Below are positions 11,252 to 21,042 of a stretch of 64,000 nucleotides of DNA, piece by piece. Each line of letters begins with the position of its first letter. Position 1 is the first letter of the stretch. The notes under the pieces are model-generated. The model saw only the letters and a list, made by a program, of their open reading frames with translations, was not told the DNA's origin and made no database searches. This DNA is from Actinokineospora bangkokensis (lineage in GTDB: Bacteria > Actinomycetota > Actinomycetes > Mycobacteriales > Pseudonocardiaceae), in NCBI RefSeq assembly GCF_001940455.1, contig NZ_MKQR01000028.1:528837-592836 (forward strand), written 5' to 3'. Both the position numbers and the translations under genes were made by a program.

Positions 11252-11265
11252 CCGAACCGGTTCGG
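11252..11265. promoter_or_regulatory. Perfect 14-bp palindrome CCGAACCGGTTCGG
   Basis: It lies 73 bp upstream of the secreted-protein start, in its promoter region. The symmetry and length are operator-like, and the core GAACCGGTTC recurs at 28726-28735. No regulator is identified. Confidence 0.35.
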
Positions 11266-11593
11266 TGGAAAACCTACCGGCGTCGGAAAAGACCCGCCTC
11301 GTCGAAACCGCGATCGTGTTACAGATTTTCGGGTGCTCCACCCGTTCGTGGGAGGAAACCATCCCTGCGTGAGTCACCCGGCGGGAAGTTGCGCAGCGTG
11401 ACGGGGAGACGACCAGGCTGAGGGGTGCTCAAGCTCCTCTTCCGGGGTAATGCCTGCTCACGCTCCGTGTTATGTGGACTGACCTGGGCGAACGCGCCGT
11501 GACGTGGCGGGCCCGTGACGCGGCGGTGACGACTCCGAAAATCACCTGGCCGGCAGCCTGGCACGGGGTCGGTCCCCGCCGGTAGCGTCGGCG

Positions 11594-11695
11594 GTGTCGG
11601 GTCGTGACCACAGCGGCCCGGCCCGGGAGGCCCTGGTCGTGAGCGAGTCGAGCGCGAGGGGGCAGGCACCCGGCCCCCGTGGCGAGCGGGGGTGA
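11594..11695 (+). CDS. Possible 33-codon leader ORF upstream of phoH2
   Basis: GTG at 11594 lies 5 nt after the -10-like TAGCGT (11583-11588), and the frame closes with TGA at 11693-11695. The peptide begins VSGRDHSGPAR and shows no domain. In mycobacteria phoH2 is preceded by a small antitoxin gene (phoAT). Position is the only similarity here, so this may simply be an untranslated leader. Confidence 0.25.
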   Translation: MSGRDHSGPAREALVVSESSARGQAPGPRGERG

Positions 11696-11767
11696 GGCGG
11701 GGTCCCACCCGCCGCACCACCGCCGACCAGGCGGGGTCAGTGCCCGGCCCACCGAGGAGCGGACGCG

Positions 11768-13168
11768 GTGCCGCGTTCGCGAGGAGTTGCCGTGACCGCT
11801 TCGCGTTCCAGCGTTTCCTCAGTGCCCGACCACAGCTCGTCGACCGGCTCCGGATCGGAGTCCGACCCAGCCAGGCGCACCTTCGTCCTCGACACCTCGG
11901 TCCTGCTCTCCGACCCCTGGGCCGCCACCCGCTTCGCCGAGCACGCGGTGGTCGTCCCGCTGGTGGTCATCAGCGAACTGGAGGCCAAGCGGCACCACCC
12001 CGAGCTGGGCTGGTTCGCCCGGGAGACCCTGCGCCTGCTCGACGACCTGCGGCTGCGCCACGGCCGACTCGACAAGCCGCTGCCCATCGGCGAGGCGGGC
12101 GGGAGCCTGCACGTCGAGCTCAACCACTCCGACCCCTCGGTGCTGCCGCCCGGCTTCCGCACCGAGGGCAACGACGCGCGCATCCTCGCCTGCGCGCTGA
12201 ACCTGGCCGCGGAGATCCCCGCGGTCACCCTGGTCACCAAGGACATCCCGCTGCGGGTCAAGGCGGGCGCGGTGGGCCTCGACGCCGAGGAGTACCGGGC
12301 GGGCGAGGTCGCCCCGTCCGGGTGGACCGGCATCGCCGAGGTCGAGGTGGAGCAGGCCGCGGTGGACGCGCTGTTCGCCGCGGGCAGCATCGACCCGGCC
12401 GAGCACGGCGTGGTCGCGGAGTTCCCGTGCAACACCGGGGTGAAGCTGCTGGCGGGCACCAGCCACGCCCTCGGCCGGGTCACCCCGGACAAGCGGGTGC
12501 GGCTGGTGCGCGGCGACCGGGAGGCCTTCGGCCTGCACGGCCGCTCCGCCGAGCAGCGCATCGCCCTGGACCTGCTGCTCGACCCCGAGGTCGGCATCGT
12601 GTCGCTGGGCGGGCGGGCGGGCACCGGCAAGTCCGCGCTGGCGCTGTGCGCGGGCCTGGAGGCGGTGATGGAGCGCGGCCTGCACAAGAAGGTCGTGGTG
12701 TTCCGCCCGATGTACGCGGTGGGCGGGCAGGACCTGGGCTACCTGCCCGGTTCCGAGAGCGAGAAGATGCAGCCCTGGGCGCAGGCGGTGTTCGACACCC
12801 TCGGCGCGCTCGCCGGGGGCGAGGTGATCGAGGAGGTCCTGCACCGGGGCATGCTCGAGGTGCTGCCGCTGACCCACATCCGCGGCCGGTCGCTGCACGA
12901 CGCGTTCGTCATCGTCGACGAGGCGCAGTCGCTGGAGCGCAACGTGCTGCTGACCGTGCTGTCGCGGCTGGGCACCGGTTCGCGGGTGGTGCTCACCCAC
13001 GACGTCGCCCAGCGCGACAACCTGCGGGTGGGCAGGCACGACGGGATCGCCGCGGTCATCGAGAAGCTCAAGGGCCACCCGCTGTTCGCCCACGTCACGC
13101 TGACCCGCTCGGAGCGCTCGCCGATCGCCGCGCTGGTCACCGAGATGTTGGAGGACAACGCCCCGTGA
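11768..13168 (+). CDS. phoH2: PhoH2: PIN-domain ribonuclease fused to PhoH ATPase
   Basis: A 466-residue protein. A Ser/Thr-rich N-terminal tail (1-36) precedes a PIN domain that starts [12 protein letters not shown] (39-50) and contains acidic residues in the EGNDARIL segment (133-140). A PhoH ATPase domain follows, with Walker [10 protein letters not shown] (281-289), [20 protein letters not shown] and Walker B VDEAQ (383-387). Mycobacterial PhoH2 is an ATP-dependent RNA helicase with sequence-specific RNase activity, described as a toxin-antitoxin-like element. Two GTG starts are plausible: 11768 (GAGGAG at 11754) and 11792 (GAGGAG at 11781). The longer form is given. A 14-bp stem terminator follows. 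Confidence 0.9.
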   Translation: MPRSRGVAVTASRSSVSSVPDHSSSTGSGSESDPARRTFVLDTSVLLSDPWAATRFAEHAVVVPLVVISELEAKRHHPELGWFARETLRLLDDLRLRHGRLDKPLPIGEAGGSLHVELNHSDPSVLPPGFRTEGNDARILACALNLAAEIPAVTLVTKDIPLRVKAGAVGLDAEEYRAGEVAPSGWTGIAEVEVEQAAVDALFAAGSIDPAEHGVVAEFPCNTGVKLLAGTSHALGRVTPDKRVRLVRGDREAFGLHGRSAEQRIALDLLLDPEVGIVSLGGRAGTGKSALALCAGLEAVMERGLHKKVVVFRPMYAVGGQDLGYLPGSESEKMQPWAQAVFDTLGALAGGEVIEEVLHRGMLEVLPLTHIRGRSLHDAFVIVDEAQSLERNVLLTVLSRLGTGSRVVLTHDVAQRDNLRVGRHDGIAAVIEKLKGHPLFAHVTLTRSERSPIAALVTEMLEDNAP

Positions 13169-13177
13169 GTCCCACTT

Positions 13178-13210
13178 CGCCCGGGCGCCCCGCCCAGGGG
13201 CGCCCGGGCG
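13178..13210 (+). terminator. Intrinsic terminator of phoH2
   Basis: Perfect 14-bp arms 13178-13191 and 13197-13210 enclose a 5-nt loop, beginning 9 bp after the phoH2 stop. Confidence 0.8.
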
Positions 13211-13294
13211 TTGACACGGGTGGGCGAACGGCGTTATCCATCTAGGTGCCTACTTCCGAGTAGGTCCCCGTCCACGACGCCGTGAGGGAACCCG

Positions 13295-14155
13295 ATGCCC
13301 CGTCGCCGCCTGCTCGCCGCCGCTGCCGCCGTCGCGGTGGCCGCCGCCGGGACGTTCGCGATCTCGAACTCCGCGAACGCCGCCGACCCGCTCGACTACG
13401 TCGCCCTGGGCGACTCCTACAGCGCCGCCTCCGGCGTCGCGCCGTCCGCGCCGGGCTCCCCGCCCCAGTGCCTGCGCTCGGCGCTGAACTACCCGAACGT
13501 CATCGCCAAGGCCACCGGCGCCAAGCTCACCGACGTCACCTGCGGCGCCGCCCAGGTCAAGGACTTCACCGAGAGCCAGTACCCGGGCCTGGCCCCGCAG
13601 GTCAACGCCCTCACCGCCGACACCGACGTGGTCACCATGACCATCGGCGGCAACGACAGCGGCATCTTCATCCGCGCCGCCGCCACCTGCGCCCTGGCGG
13701 GCTTCTTCACCGGCGGCAAGGGCAGCCCCTGCAAGGACCAGAACGGCTCGTCCTTCGAGGACACCGTCCGCAACGTCACCTACCCCGCCCTGGTCAAGGG
13801 CCTGCAGGCGGTCCGCGCCAAGGCCCCCAACGCCAAGATCGGCATCCTCGGCTACCCCTGGATCGTCCCCGCCGAGGGCGGCTGCTTCGACAAGATCCCC
13901 GTCGCCACCGGCGACATCCCCTACATGCGCTCCCTGCAGGCCACCCTCAACGACGCCGTCGGCCGCGCCGCCGCCGCCACCGGCGTCACCTACGTCGACC
14001 TCAACCAGCTCTCCGACGGCCACGACGTCTGCAAGCCCTCCGGCACCCGCTGGATCGAGCCCCCCATCAACGCCGAGAACTCCATCTTCGCCCACCCCAA
14101 CGCCCTCGGCGAGAAGAACATGGCCGCCGCGGCCCGCGCCGCCCTCGGCTTCTGA
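13295..14155 (+). CDS. Secreted SGNH/GDSL-family esterase/lipase
   Basis: A 286-residue exported hydrolase. Residues 1-30 form a signal peptide (MPRRRLLAAAAAVAVAAAG, then ANA-AD). Block I is LGDSYSAASG with the nucleophile Ser, block III is IGGNDSG, and the C-terminal block V is FAHPNALGE with the catalytic His. Five cysteines are visible in the mature chain, as in secreted streptomycete SGNH lipases/esterases. The substrate is unknown (acyl esters or phospholipids). ATG at 13295 has GTGAGGGA upstream. It is transcribed alone, between the phoH2 terminator and its own terminator at 14172-14202. Confidence 0.9.
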   Translation: MPRRRLLAAAAAVAVAAAGTFAISNSANAADPLDYVALGDSYSAASGVAPSAPGSPPQCLRSALNYPNVIAKATGAKLTDVTCGAAQVKDFTESQYPGLAPQVNALTADTDVVTMTIGGNDSGIFIRAAATCALAGFFTGGKGSPCKDQNGSSFEDTVRNVTYPALVKGLQAVRAKAPNAKIGILGYPWIVPAEGGCFDKIPVATGDIPYMRSLQATLNDAVGRAAAATGVTYVDLNQLSDGHDVCKPSGTRWIEPPINAENSIFAHPNALGEKNMAAAARAALGF

Positions 14156-14171
14156 CCCCTCCGCTCGACCG

Positions 14172-14202
14172 ACACCCCGGCGGGACCTCCCCGCCGGGGT
14201 GT
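14172..14202 (+). terminator. Intrinsic terminator of the SGNH hydrolase gene
   Basis: Perfect 13-bp arms 14172-14184 and 14190-14202 enclose a 5-nt loop, 16 bp after the stop codon. Confidence 0.85.
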
Positions 14203-14286
14203 TCGCTGTCTTCCCCCTGGCGCGAGCCCGCTCGACGCATGGTCACCCCGCGCGCGTGTGGCTCGCTTCGTCCACAGCCCACAGAG

Positions 14287-14355
14287 TTGTCCACAACCCT
14301 TTCGCCGGGGTCGAGTTCCGTCGCCCTCCGCCGGTAGCGTTGAAAACAGGGGTCC
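14287..14355 (+). repeat. DnaA-box companion module, copy A (truncated)
   Basis: An exact TTGTCCACA at 14287-14295 is followed after about 15 bp by GGTCGAGTTCCGTCGCCC and the block GGTAGCGTTGAAAACAGGGG. Homology to the other four modules stops just after this block. The hairpin element copy A follows 53 bp downstream. A one-mismatch box (TCGTCCACA) lies at 14268-14276. Confidence 0.75.
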
Positions 14356-14408
14356 CAAGGCACCCAAGGCGACCACCCACACAAGCCGAGCCCGGACAGC
14401 GGGCACTG

Positions 14409-14554
14409 CCCGGTTGGGTGGATTCGCTTGGTCGGGGGTGACGATCATGTGCTACCCAACGGGACGGGCGGGCGTCTTTTCAGCCCGCCTTTTCCCCGCC
14501 CGACAGCACATGATCGTCATAGGGGCCCCGACCAAGCGGATCCACCCAACCGGG
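14409..14554 (+). repeat. 146-bp palindromic hairpin element, copy A (subfamily I)
   Basis: Outer arms 14409-14437 and 14526-14554 (29 bp) pair throughout, with one T-G. An inner stem 14441-14453 / 14505-14517 is perfect. The 3' side of the internal loop carries the invariant TAGGGG. The apex holds a GC stem followed by TTTT. The element lies between the convergent SGNH and ABC permease genes. Homology with copy B continues beyond the right arm into GC-rich CCGCTGCGC-type repeats to about 14655. The short open frames crossing it are not considered coding. Confidence 0.9.
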
Positions 14555-14659
14555 CCACCCACCCAAGCCCCCGCTCTTCAAGAGCCCCGCGCAGCGGCCC
14601 CGGCGCAGCCGGCCAAAAGCCCCGCGCAGCGGAAAGCCGAGCGCAGCGGGAAGAAGGGC

Positions 14660-15463
14660 TCAGTCGAGAGCGCGCCGCAAGAAACCCCGGATGCCGATGG
14701 CGCCGAAGAGCCCGCACGAACCGACCATGACCACGACGCAGATCCAGACGGGGATGTGCGGCACGGTCGGCACGAGCTCGGCGCGCATGGCCTCGCTGAC
14801 GTAGGTGAGCGGGTTCAGCGCGCAGACCACCTGGAACCAGCGCAGGTGCTCCAGGCCGGTCCAGGGGAACTGGGTGCTGCCGGTGAACATCAGCGGCATC
14901 ATGATGACGGCGAAGAGGATGTTGATGCGGGTGGGCGGGACCGAGGTGCCGATGACCATGCCGATGCAGCCGCCCACCAGCGAGCCCAGGACGATGATGA
15001 GGAAGACCGGCAGGTAGGCCGAGGCGGGCCAGCTGACGTCGTCGAGGATGAGGAAGCCGATGGGGACCATCAGCGCGGCGGCCACGACGCCGCGCAGGGC
15101 GCCGAAGAGGATCTTCTCGGCGGCGACCCAGGAGATCGGGATGGGGGCCAGCAGGCGGTCCTCGATCTCCTTGGTGAAGGAGAAGTCCATGATCAGCGGC
15201 ATGGTGGTGTTCTGCAGCGCGCCGAGGAAGCCGTTGAGGGCGACCACGCCGGGCAGCAGGACCGCGGCGTAGTCACCGCCGACGTAGCCGATGCTGGTGA
15301 GCACCTTGCCGAAGATGAACAGGGTGAAGAACGGCTGGATGAGGACCTGGGCGAGGAAGGGCAGCAGCTCGCGGCCGGTGACGAACACGTCGCGCCAGAG
15401 CACCTGGCCGAAGGTGCGCAGGGTGGTGCCCAGGCCGACGGCCTCGGTGTCGGGGGTGGTCAT
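14660..15463 (-). CDS. ABC-2 type transporter permease
   Basis: A 267-residue membrane protein with about six hydrophobic segments. It has the ABC-2 signature region around QNTTMPLIMDFSFTKEIEDR and LLAPIPISW, typical of DrrB/NodJ-like permeases. With the ATPase encoded immediately upstream (overlap of 4 nt, ATGA) it should form a drug, polyketide or lipid exporter. It ends only 106 bp from hairpin element A, which separates it from the convergent esterase gene. The substrate cannot be deduced. ATG at 15463 overlaps the ATPase stop. Confidence 0.88.
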   Translation of the reverse strand: MTTPDTEAVGLGTTLRTFGQVLWRDVFVTGRELLPFLAQVLIQPFFTLFIFGKVLTSIGYVGGDYAAVLLPGVVALNGFLGALQNTTMPLIMDFSFTKEIEDRLLAPIPISWVAAEKILFGALRGVVAAALMVPIGFLILDDVSWPASAYLPVFLIIVLGSLVGGCIGMVIGTSVPPTRINILFAVIMMPLMFTGSTQFPWTGLEHLRWFQVVCALNPLTYVSEAMRAELVPTVPHIPVWICVVVMVGSCGLFGAIGIRGFLRRALD

Positions 15464-16518
15464 CGCAGCTCCCGGCCGGTCAGGTGGATGAAGACGTCCT
15501 CAAGGCTGGGGGTGCCGATGGACAGGTCGGTGACCTCGCAGGACTCGTCGGTCAGGGCGCGCAGGACGGCGGGGAGCACTACCGCGGCCTCGTGCCCGGT
15601 GTAGAGGCGGTACTGGGCGGTGCCCGCGGCGGGTGCCCGGGTGGCCGCGGGGGCGCCCGCGCCCATGGCCGCCGCCAAGCCCGGCGGGAGGCCGCCCGGG
15701 GGCGCGCCCGGCGGGGGGCCGCCTGCGTTGACCCGCTCGACGCGCTCCACGCCCTCGAGCGCGCCGAGCACCGCCTCCACCCTGGCCGTCTCGGTGCCGC
15801 CGAGGCGCGCGGTGACGCTGACGGTGGTGCTGCCGGGCAGGGTGCGGGTGAGGGCCTGCGGGGTGTCGATGGCCAGCAGCGAGCCGTGGTCGACGATGCC
15901 GACGCGGTCGCAGAGCTTCTCGGCCTCGTCCATGTCGTGCGTGGTCAGCACGACGGTGACGCCCTGGCCGCGCAGCTCCGCGACCCGGTCGTGGACGAAC
16001 AGCCGGGCCTGCGGGTCCAGGCCGGTGGCGGGTTCGTCGAGGAACATCACCCGCGGCCGGTGCATCAGCGCGCGGGCGATCATGATCCGCTGGGCCTGCC
16101 CGCCGGAGACGAGGTCGACCTTGCTGCCCGCCCGCTCGGCGAGCCCCATCCGCTCCAGGACCTCGTCGGCCAGCCGGGTGCGCTCGGCGCGCGGCACCCC
16201 GTGGTAGGCGGCGTGGAAGAGCAGGTTCTGGCGGATCGACAGGGACCGGTCGAGGTTGTTGCGCTGCGGCACCACGGCCAGCAGTTGCCGGGCGCGCTTG
16301 GCGTTGGCCACCACGTCGACCCCGTGCACCAGTGCCCGCCCGCCGGTGGGCAGCACCCGGGTGGTCAGCACGCCCACGGTGGTCGTCTTGCCCGCGCCGT
16401 TGGGGCCCAGCAGCCCGAACACCTCGCCCTGCTCGACGGCGAAGCTCAACCCGTCGACCGCGGGCTTGGGGTTCTTCCGGTACCGCTTCACCAGTTCGAT
16501 GACTTCGACGGCGTTCAC
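15460..16518 (-). CDS. ABC transporter ATP-binding protein (DrrA-like exporter)
   Basis: A 352-residue ATPase. Walker A is GPNGAGKTT (about 37-45), the signature is LVSGGQAQR, Walker B is VMFLDEPATGLDP and the switch is LTTHDMDEA. After the nucleotide-binding domain, an unusual Pro/Gly/Ala-rich linker (GGPPPGAPPGGLPPG onward, about 275-310) precedes a short C-terminal domain, probably a regulatory or dimerisation extension as in DrrA-type exporters. It is the first gene of a two-gene operon with the permease. ATG at 16518 overlaps no upstream gene; guaB1 ends 117 bp away on the same strand. Confidence 0.9.
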   Translation of the reverse strand: MNAVEVIELVKRYRKNPKPAVDGLSFAVEQGEVFGLLGPNGAGKTTTVGVLTTRVLPTGGRALVHGVDVVANAKRARQLLAVVPQRNNLDRSLSIRQNLLFHAAYHGVPRAERTRLADEVLERMGLAERAGSKVDLVSGGQAQRIMIARALMHRPRVMFLDEPATGLDPQARLFVHDRVAELRGQGVTVVLTTHDMDEAEKLCDRVGIVDHGSLLAIDTPQALTRTLPGSTTVSVTARLGGTETARVEAVLGALEGVERVERVNAGGPPPGAPPGGLPPGLAAAMGAGAPAATRAPAAGTAQYRLYTGHEAAVVLPAVLRALTDESCEVTDLSIGTPSLEDVFIHLTGRELR

Positions 16519-16634
16519 CCGGCCAGCGTAGCCACGCGGGCCGGGTGTCGACCGACATTTTCCGGCTTATCCGGTTTGCCGCGGAAGCGCCTTTCCCGGG
16601 CGCGGGAACCGTTGCGGCGCGGTGCTTCCGGTGC

Positions 16635-18116
<1,482 letters not shown>

Positions 18117-19655
18117 TCAGCGGGGCAGCAGGGCGCGCACCTCGTCGATCGTGCTGGCCTCGGCGGGGGTCTTGTCCGGCCGGTAGCGCACCACCCGCGC
18201 GAAGCGCAGCGCCACCTGCCCGGGGTAGCGGGTGCTCACCTGCACCCCGTCGAGCGCGATCTCCACCACCACCGCGGGCTTGAGGTGCACCGCCCAGTCG
18301 TCGCGGTGCGACTCGTGCGCGGGGAACTCCTCGGTCTGCCACTGGAGCAGCTGGTCGGTGAGGCCCTTGAACGTCTTGCCCACCATGACCGGCGGTCCGC
18401 CGTCGGGGTCGCGCGCGCCCAGGTGCAGGTTCGACAGGTACCCGGTGCGCCGCCCGTGCCCCCACTCCGCGGCGAGCACCACCAGGTCGAGCGTGTGCAC
18501 CGGCTTGACCTTCTGCCACGCCTTGCCGCGCCTGCCCGCCGCGTACGCGGAGTCCAGCGACTTGACCACCACGCCCTCGTGGCCCGCCGCCAGCGCGGCC
18601 TCGGTCAGCTCCTCGGCCTGCTCGGCGGTCGGCGCGAGCACGCCGGGCACGAGGTGCCCGCCCGCCGCCGCGCGCAGCTTCTCGCCGCGCACCCGCAGCG
18701 GCTCGTCGAGCAGGTCCTCGCCGTCGAGGTGCAGGCAGTCGAAGAACCACGGCCGCAGCAGCAGCGCCGCCACCTGCTCCTCGGCGGTGCTGCCGAAGCG
18801 CGACATCGTCTCCTGGAACGGCCGAGGCCGTCCGTCGTCGGTGAGCGCCAGCGTCTCCCCGTCGAGCACCACCGACTCGCACGGCAGCCCCGCCACCAGC
18901 TCCACCAGCTCCGGCACGCTGCCGGTGATCTCGCGCAGCGTCCGGGTGTAGACCGACACCCGGCCGCCGCCCTTGTGCACCTGGATGCGGGCCCCGTCGA
19001 GCTTGTACTCGACCGCGCACGGCGCCAGGTCGGCCACCGCCTCCTGCAACGACGACCCCGGCGAGGCCAGCATCGGGCGCACCGGGCGGTGCAGCTCCAG
19101 CCGGAACCCCTCCAGCGCCGCCACCCCGCCCGCCAGCGCCGCCCGCGCGGTCGCCGGGAGCCCGCCGGAGAGCATGAACGCCCGCCGCACGGCCGCGCTG
19201 GGCACCTCGGCGGCGGTGGCGATGGCCTCCAGCATCACGCCCTCCAGCGCGCCCTGGCGCAGCTCGCCGGTGAGCAGGGCGACCAGGAACCGCTGCTCGG
19301 CCTCGGTCGCCGCCCCCATCAGCCGCTCCAGCAGCTCGGCGCGCACCCCGGCCGAGCCCTTGCCGGAGGCGCCCGCCAGGGCGGTGAGCGCGGCGTCGAC
19401 CCCGGCCGCGGTGAGCGTGGCGGACGCCGCGGGCGCGCCCGTGGCCGCCCGCAGCGTCCGCCAGCCCACGCCGACGCGCCCCTGCCGGGGTGTGCCCGAC
19501 AGGAACGCGACCGCGATCTCCACCTCCTCGGGCCCGCGGGCCCGGTGGAGCAGTCCGGACAGCGCCGCCACCTTGGCGAGCCGGGACCGCGTCCGGCCGA
19601 CCTCGGTGGACGCGGTGACGACATCGCTCAACGGCAGTTCGGGTGACTCGGGCAC
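18117..19655 (-). CDS. ligB: ATP-dependent DNA ligase (LigB type)
   Basis: A 512-residue protein. A DNA-ligase N-terminal helical domain (about 10-190) precedes the adenylation domain with nucleophile Lys218 in EYKLDGARIQVHK. Later motifs are LDGETLAL, the FFDCLHLDGEDLL segment, EGVVVKSLDSAYAAGRRGKAW and the C-terminal OB-fold ending in RYPGQVALRFARVVRYRPDK. The mycobacterial counterpart is LigB (Rv3062), a nick-sealing ligase that is dispensable beside NAD-dependent LigA. GTG at 19655 gives family length; an ATG just upstream is out of frame. It stands alone, 54 bp upstream of guaB1 on the same strand. Confidence 0.92.
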   Translation of the reverse strand: MPESPELPLSDVVTASTEVGRTRSRLAKVAALSGLLHRARGPEEVEIAVAFLSGTPRQGRVGVGWRTLRAATGAPAASATLTAAGVDAALTALAGASGKGSAGVRAELLERLMGAATEAEQRFLVALLTGELRQGALEGVMLEAIATAAEVPSAAVRRAFMLSGGLPATARAALAGGVAALEGFRLELHRPVRPMLASPGSSLQEAVADLAPCAVEYKLDGARIQVHKGGGRVSVYTRTLREITGSVPELVELVAGLPCESVVLDGETLALTDDGRPRPFQETMSRFGSTAEEQVAALLLRPWFFDCLHLDGEDLLDEPLRVRGEKLRAAAGGHLVPGVLAPTAEQAEELTEAALAAGHEGVVVKSLDSAYAAGRRGKAWQKVKPVHTLDLVVLAAEWGHGRRTGYLSNLHLGARDPDGGPPVMVGKTFKGLTDQLLQWQTEEFPAHESHRDDWAVHLKPAVVVEIALDGVQVSTRYPGQVALRFARVVRYRPDKTPAEASTIDEVRALLPR

Positions 19656-19695
19656 ACCCCCATGGTGCCCCGGCGCCCCGGCGCTGTCCGGACGA

Positions 19696-20316
19696 TCACC
19701 CCCGCAGCAGGCGCAGCGCACCGCTGCGCCACCCGTGCAGGAGCACGCCGCCCTGGGCGATGACGAGCAGGGCGACGAGCAGGAGGACCCCCAGCAGGGG
19801 GACCGAGTCCACCGGGAGGGTGTAGGCCATGACCACCCGGCCCGCCGCGTCGAGCACGAAGGCCAGGCCCCAGGCCCAGCACGCGCCGACCATCCACCGG
19901 TGGAAGACGGGGTCGCCGGTCCACAGCGCGTCGTAGCGGGCCGCGGTGCCCGGCGGGCTGATCTTGATGGCGATGTCGAGCAGGAACGGGCGGCGCAGCG
20001 CCATCGACACCAGCATCCACGCCCCGATCGCGCCGGTCACCCAGCTCTCCCTGGCCAGCAGCGCCCGCGGGTCGCCGGTGAACAGGGCGATGACCAGCGA
20101 CAGCGCCATCGCGGCGATGACGAACACCGCCGTGGTGTCCAGGTGCCGGTCGCGCGCCCAGGTGAGCGCGATGGCGCCCGCGGGGGCGAGCACCCCGAGC
20201 ACCAGCGCCAACCAGGGGTCCAGGCCCAGCGCCCGGGCGCCGTAGAACACCGCGAGCGGCGCCACCACGTCCAGGCCCAGGGTGAGCAGGGTGCGCGCCC
20301 CCGACGCCGCGCTCAC
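19696..20316 (-). CDS. VC0807-like integral membrane protein
   Basis: A 206-residue protein with about six hydrophobic segments, starting near LLTLGLDVVAPLAVFYGARA and ending LLLVALLVIAQGGVLLHGW. The pattern DVVAPLAVFYGARALGLDPW followed by ARYDALWTGDPVFHRW is typical of the VC0807 (DUF3159-like) family, whose function is unknown. GTG at 20316 overlaps the TetR stop (GTGA). The pair is therefore one transcript, and the membrane protein is the probable partner or target of the regulator. Confidence 0.75.
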   Translation of the reverse strand: MSAASGARTLLTLGLDVVAPLAVFYGARALGLDPWLALVLGVLAPAGAIALTWARDRHLDTTAVFVIAAMALSLVIALFTGDPRALLARESWVTGAIGAWMLVSMALRRPFLLDIAIKISPPGTAARYDALWTGDPVFHRWMVGACWAWGLAFVLDAAGRVVMAYTLPVDSVPLLGVLLLVALLVIAQGGVLLHGWRSGALRLLRG

Positions 20317-20939
20317 GCGGGCACCCGCTTGGTCGCCCGGTCGAACAGCGCCACCAGCTCGGTGGTGTAGCGGTCGAGGTCCAGGTCGGGGATGGCGCTG
20401 AGCTGCGGCCCGATGGCGTCGATGGCCGCGCGGATGGTCATCGCCGTGGTGCGGGTGTCGAACGCGCAGAACAGGCCCTGCTCCTGCCCGCGGCGCAGGA
20501 TGTCCTCCAGCGGCCGCAGGCTCTCCCCGTACACCGAGGCGTCGACCTCCCTGGCCCCGCCCCGCTCGTCGGTGTGGTTCATCGCGATCGCCACCAGCGC
20601 GGCGACCTCGGCCCGGTGGGTGGCGATGTAGTCGATGTTGGACTCCAGGTAGGCGCGCAGCTCGGCGGCCGGGTCGGCCTGCTCGGCGATCCGCTCGCCC
20701 ATGTAGCGGGCGCCCTCGGTCAGCAGGGTCACCAGGACCTCGTTGACCAGCTCCTCCCGGTTGGCGAAGTGGTAGAAGATCGCCCCCTTGGTGATCCCCG
20801 CCCGCCGCGCGATCTCGGCCAGCGACGCCTTGCGCATCCCGACCTCCGCGATCGCCTCGACGGTGCAACGCACCAGCTGGGCCCGCCTGGCCGCGTCCAC
20901 GAAGGTCCGCTGACCGTCCGGTGATTTTTCTGACCGCAC
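20313..20939 (-). CDS. TetR/AcrR family transcriptional regulator
   Basis: A 208-residue protein. The N-terminal HTH (about 20-65) contains EVGMRKASLAEIARRAGITK and GAIFYHFANREELV, with the typical TetR recognition helix. The ligand-binding domain follows, with no cysteine-rich or metal motif. GTG at 20939 is chosen because a -10-like TACCGT (plus 20946-20951) lies 6 nt upstream, implying a leaderless mRNA. GTG at 20900 is the alternative. Two operator-like palindromes (20911-20924 and 20931-20944) straddle the start, consistent with autorepression. It is cotranscribed with the downstream membrane protein. Confidence 0.88.
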   Translation of the reverse strand: MRSEKSPDGQRTFVDAARRAQLVRCTVEAIAEVGMRKASLAEIARRAGITKGAIFYHFANREELVNEVLVTLLTEGARYMGERIAEQADPAAELRAYLESNIDYIATHRAEVAALVAIAMNHTDERGGAREVDASVYGESLRPLEDILRRGQEQGLFCAFDTRTTAMTIRAAIDAIGPQLSAIPDLDLDRYTTELVALFDRATKRVPA

Positions 20940-20944
20940 GGTTA
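20911..20944. promoter_or_regulatory. Tandem TetR-type operators
   Basis: TGACCGTCCGGTGA (20911-20924) and TGACCGCACGGTTA (20931-20944) share the form TGACCG-NN-CGGT-N-A. They are spaced 20 bp centre to centre, about two helical turns. The second overlaps the inferred transcription start. The arrangement suggests cooperative binding of two TetR dimers. Confidence 0.6.
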
Positions 20945-20993
20945 GACGGTAGCAGCGGGGCCCGGCGGTTGTCACCGCTTTCCCCGCGAACGG

Positions 20994-21029
20994 CAGCGCC
21001 CCCGGGAGCGGGGGCTCCCGGGGGCGCTG
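20994..21029 (-). terminator. Intrinsic terminator of the M4 protease gene
   Basis: Perfect 16-bp arms 20994-21009 and 21014-21029 enclose a 4-nt GGGG loop, 14 bp beyond the protease stop codon in its transcription direction. Confidence 0.85.
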
Positions 21030-21042
21030 TGCCGGTGTCAGG

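Larger units (their letters stand above)
11180..11767. other. 588-bp divergent intergenic region
   Basis: This separates the small secreted protein (minus) from phoH2 (plus). It holds the palindrome at 11252-11265, a -10-like TAGCGT at 11583-11588 and a short open frame at 11594-11695. The middle (about 11320-11560) has somewhat lower GC, but I see no riboswitch or RNA gene that I recognise. Confidence 0.5.

Noticed and set aside
11320..11560. Possible c-di-AMP or other riboswitch in the long region upstream of phoH2
   Set aside because: I could not find the conserved cores of any riboswitch class; only the THI element at 47921 is convincing in this window.
14258..15604. Long plus-strand open frame crossing hairpin element A, with peptides such as MCYPTGRAGVFSARLF that recur at other copies
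   Set aside because: The recurrent peptide is only the translation of the repeat. The frame is antisense to the ABC permease and lacks a ribosome-binding site or recognisable domain.
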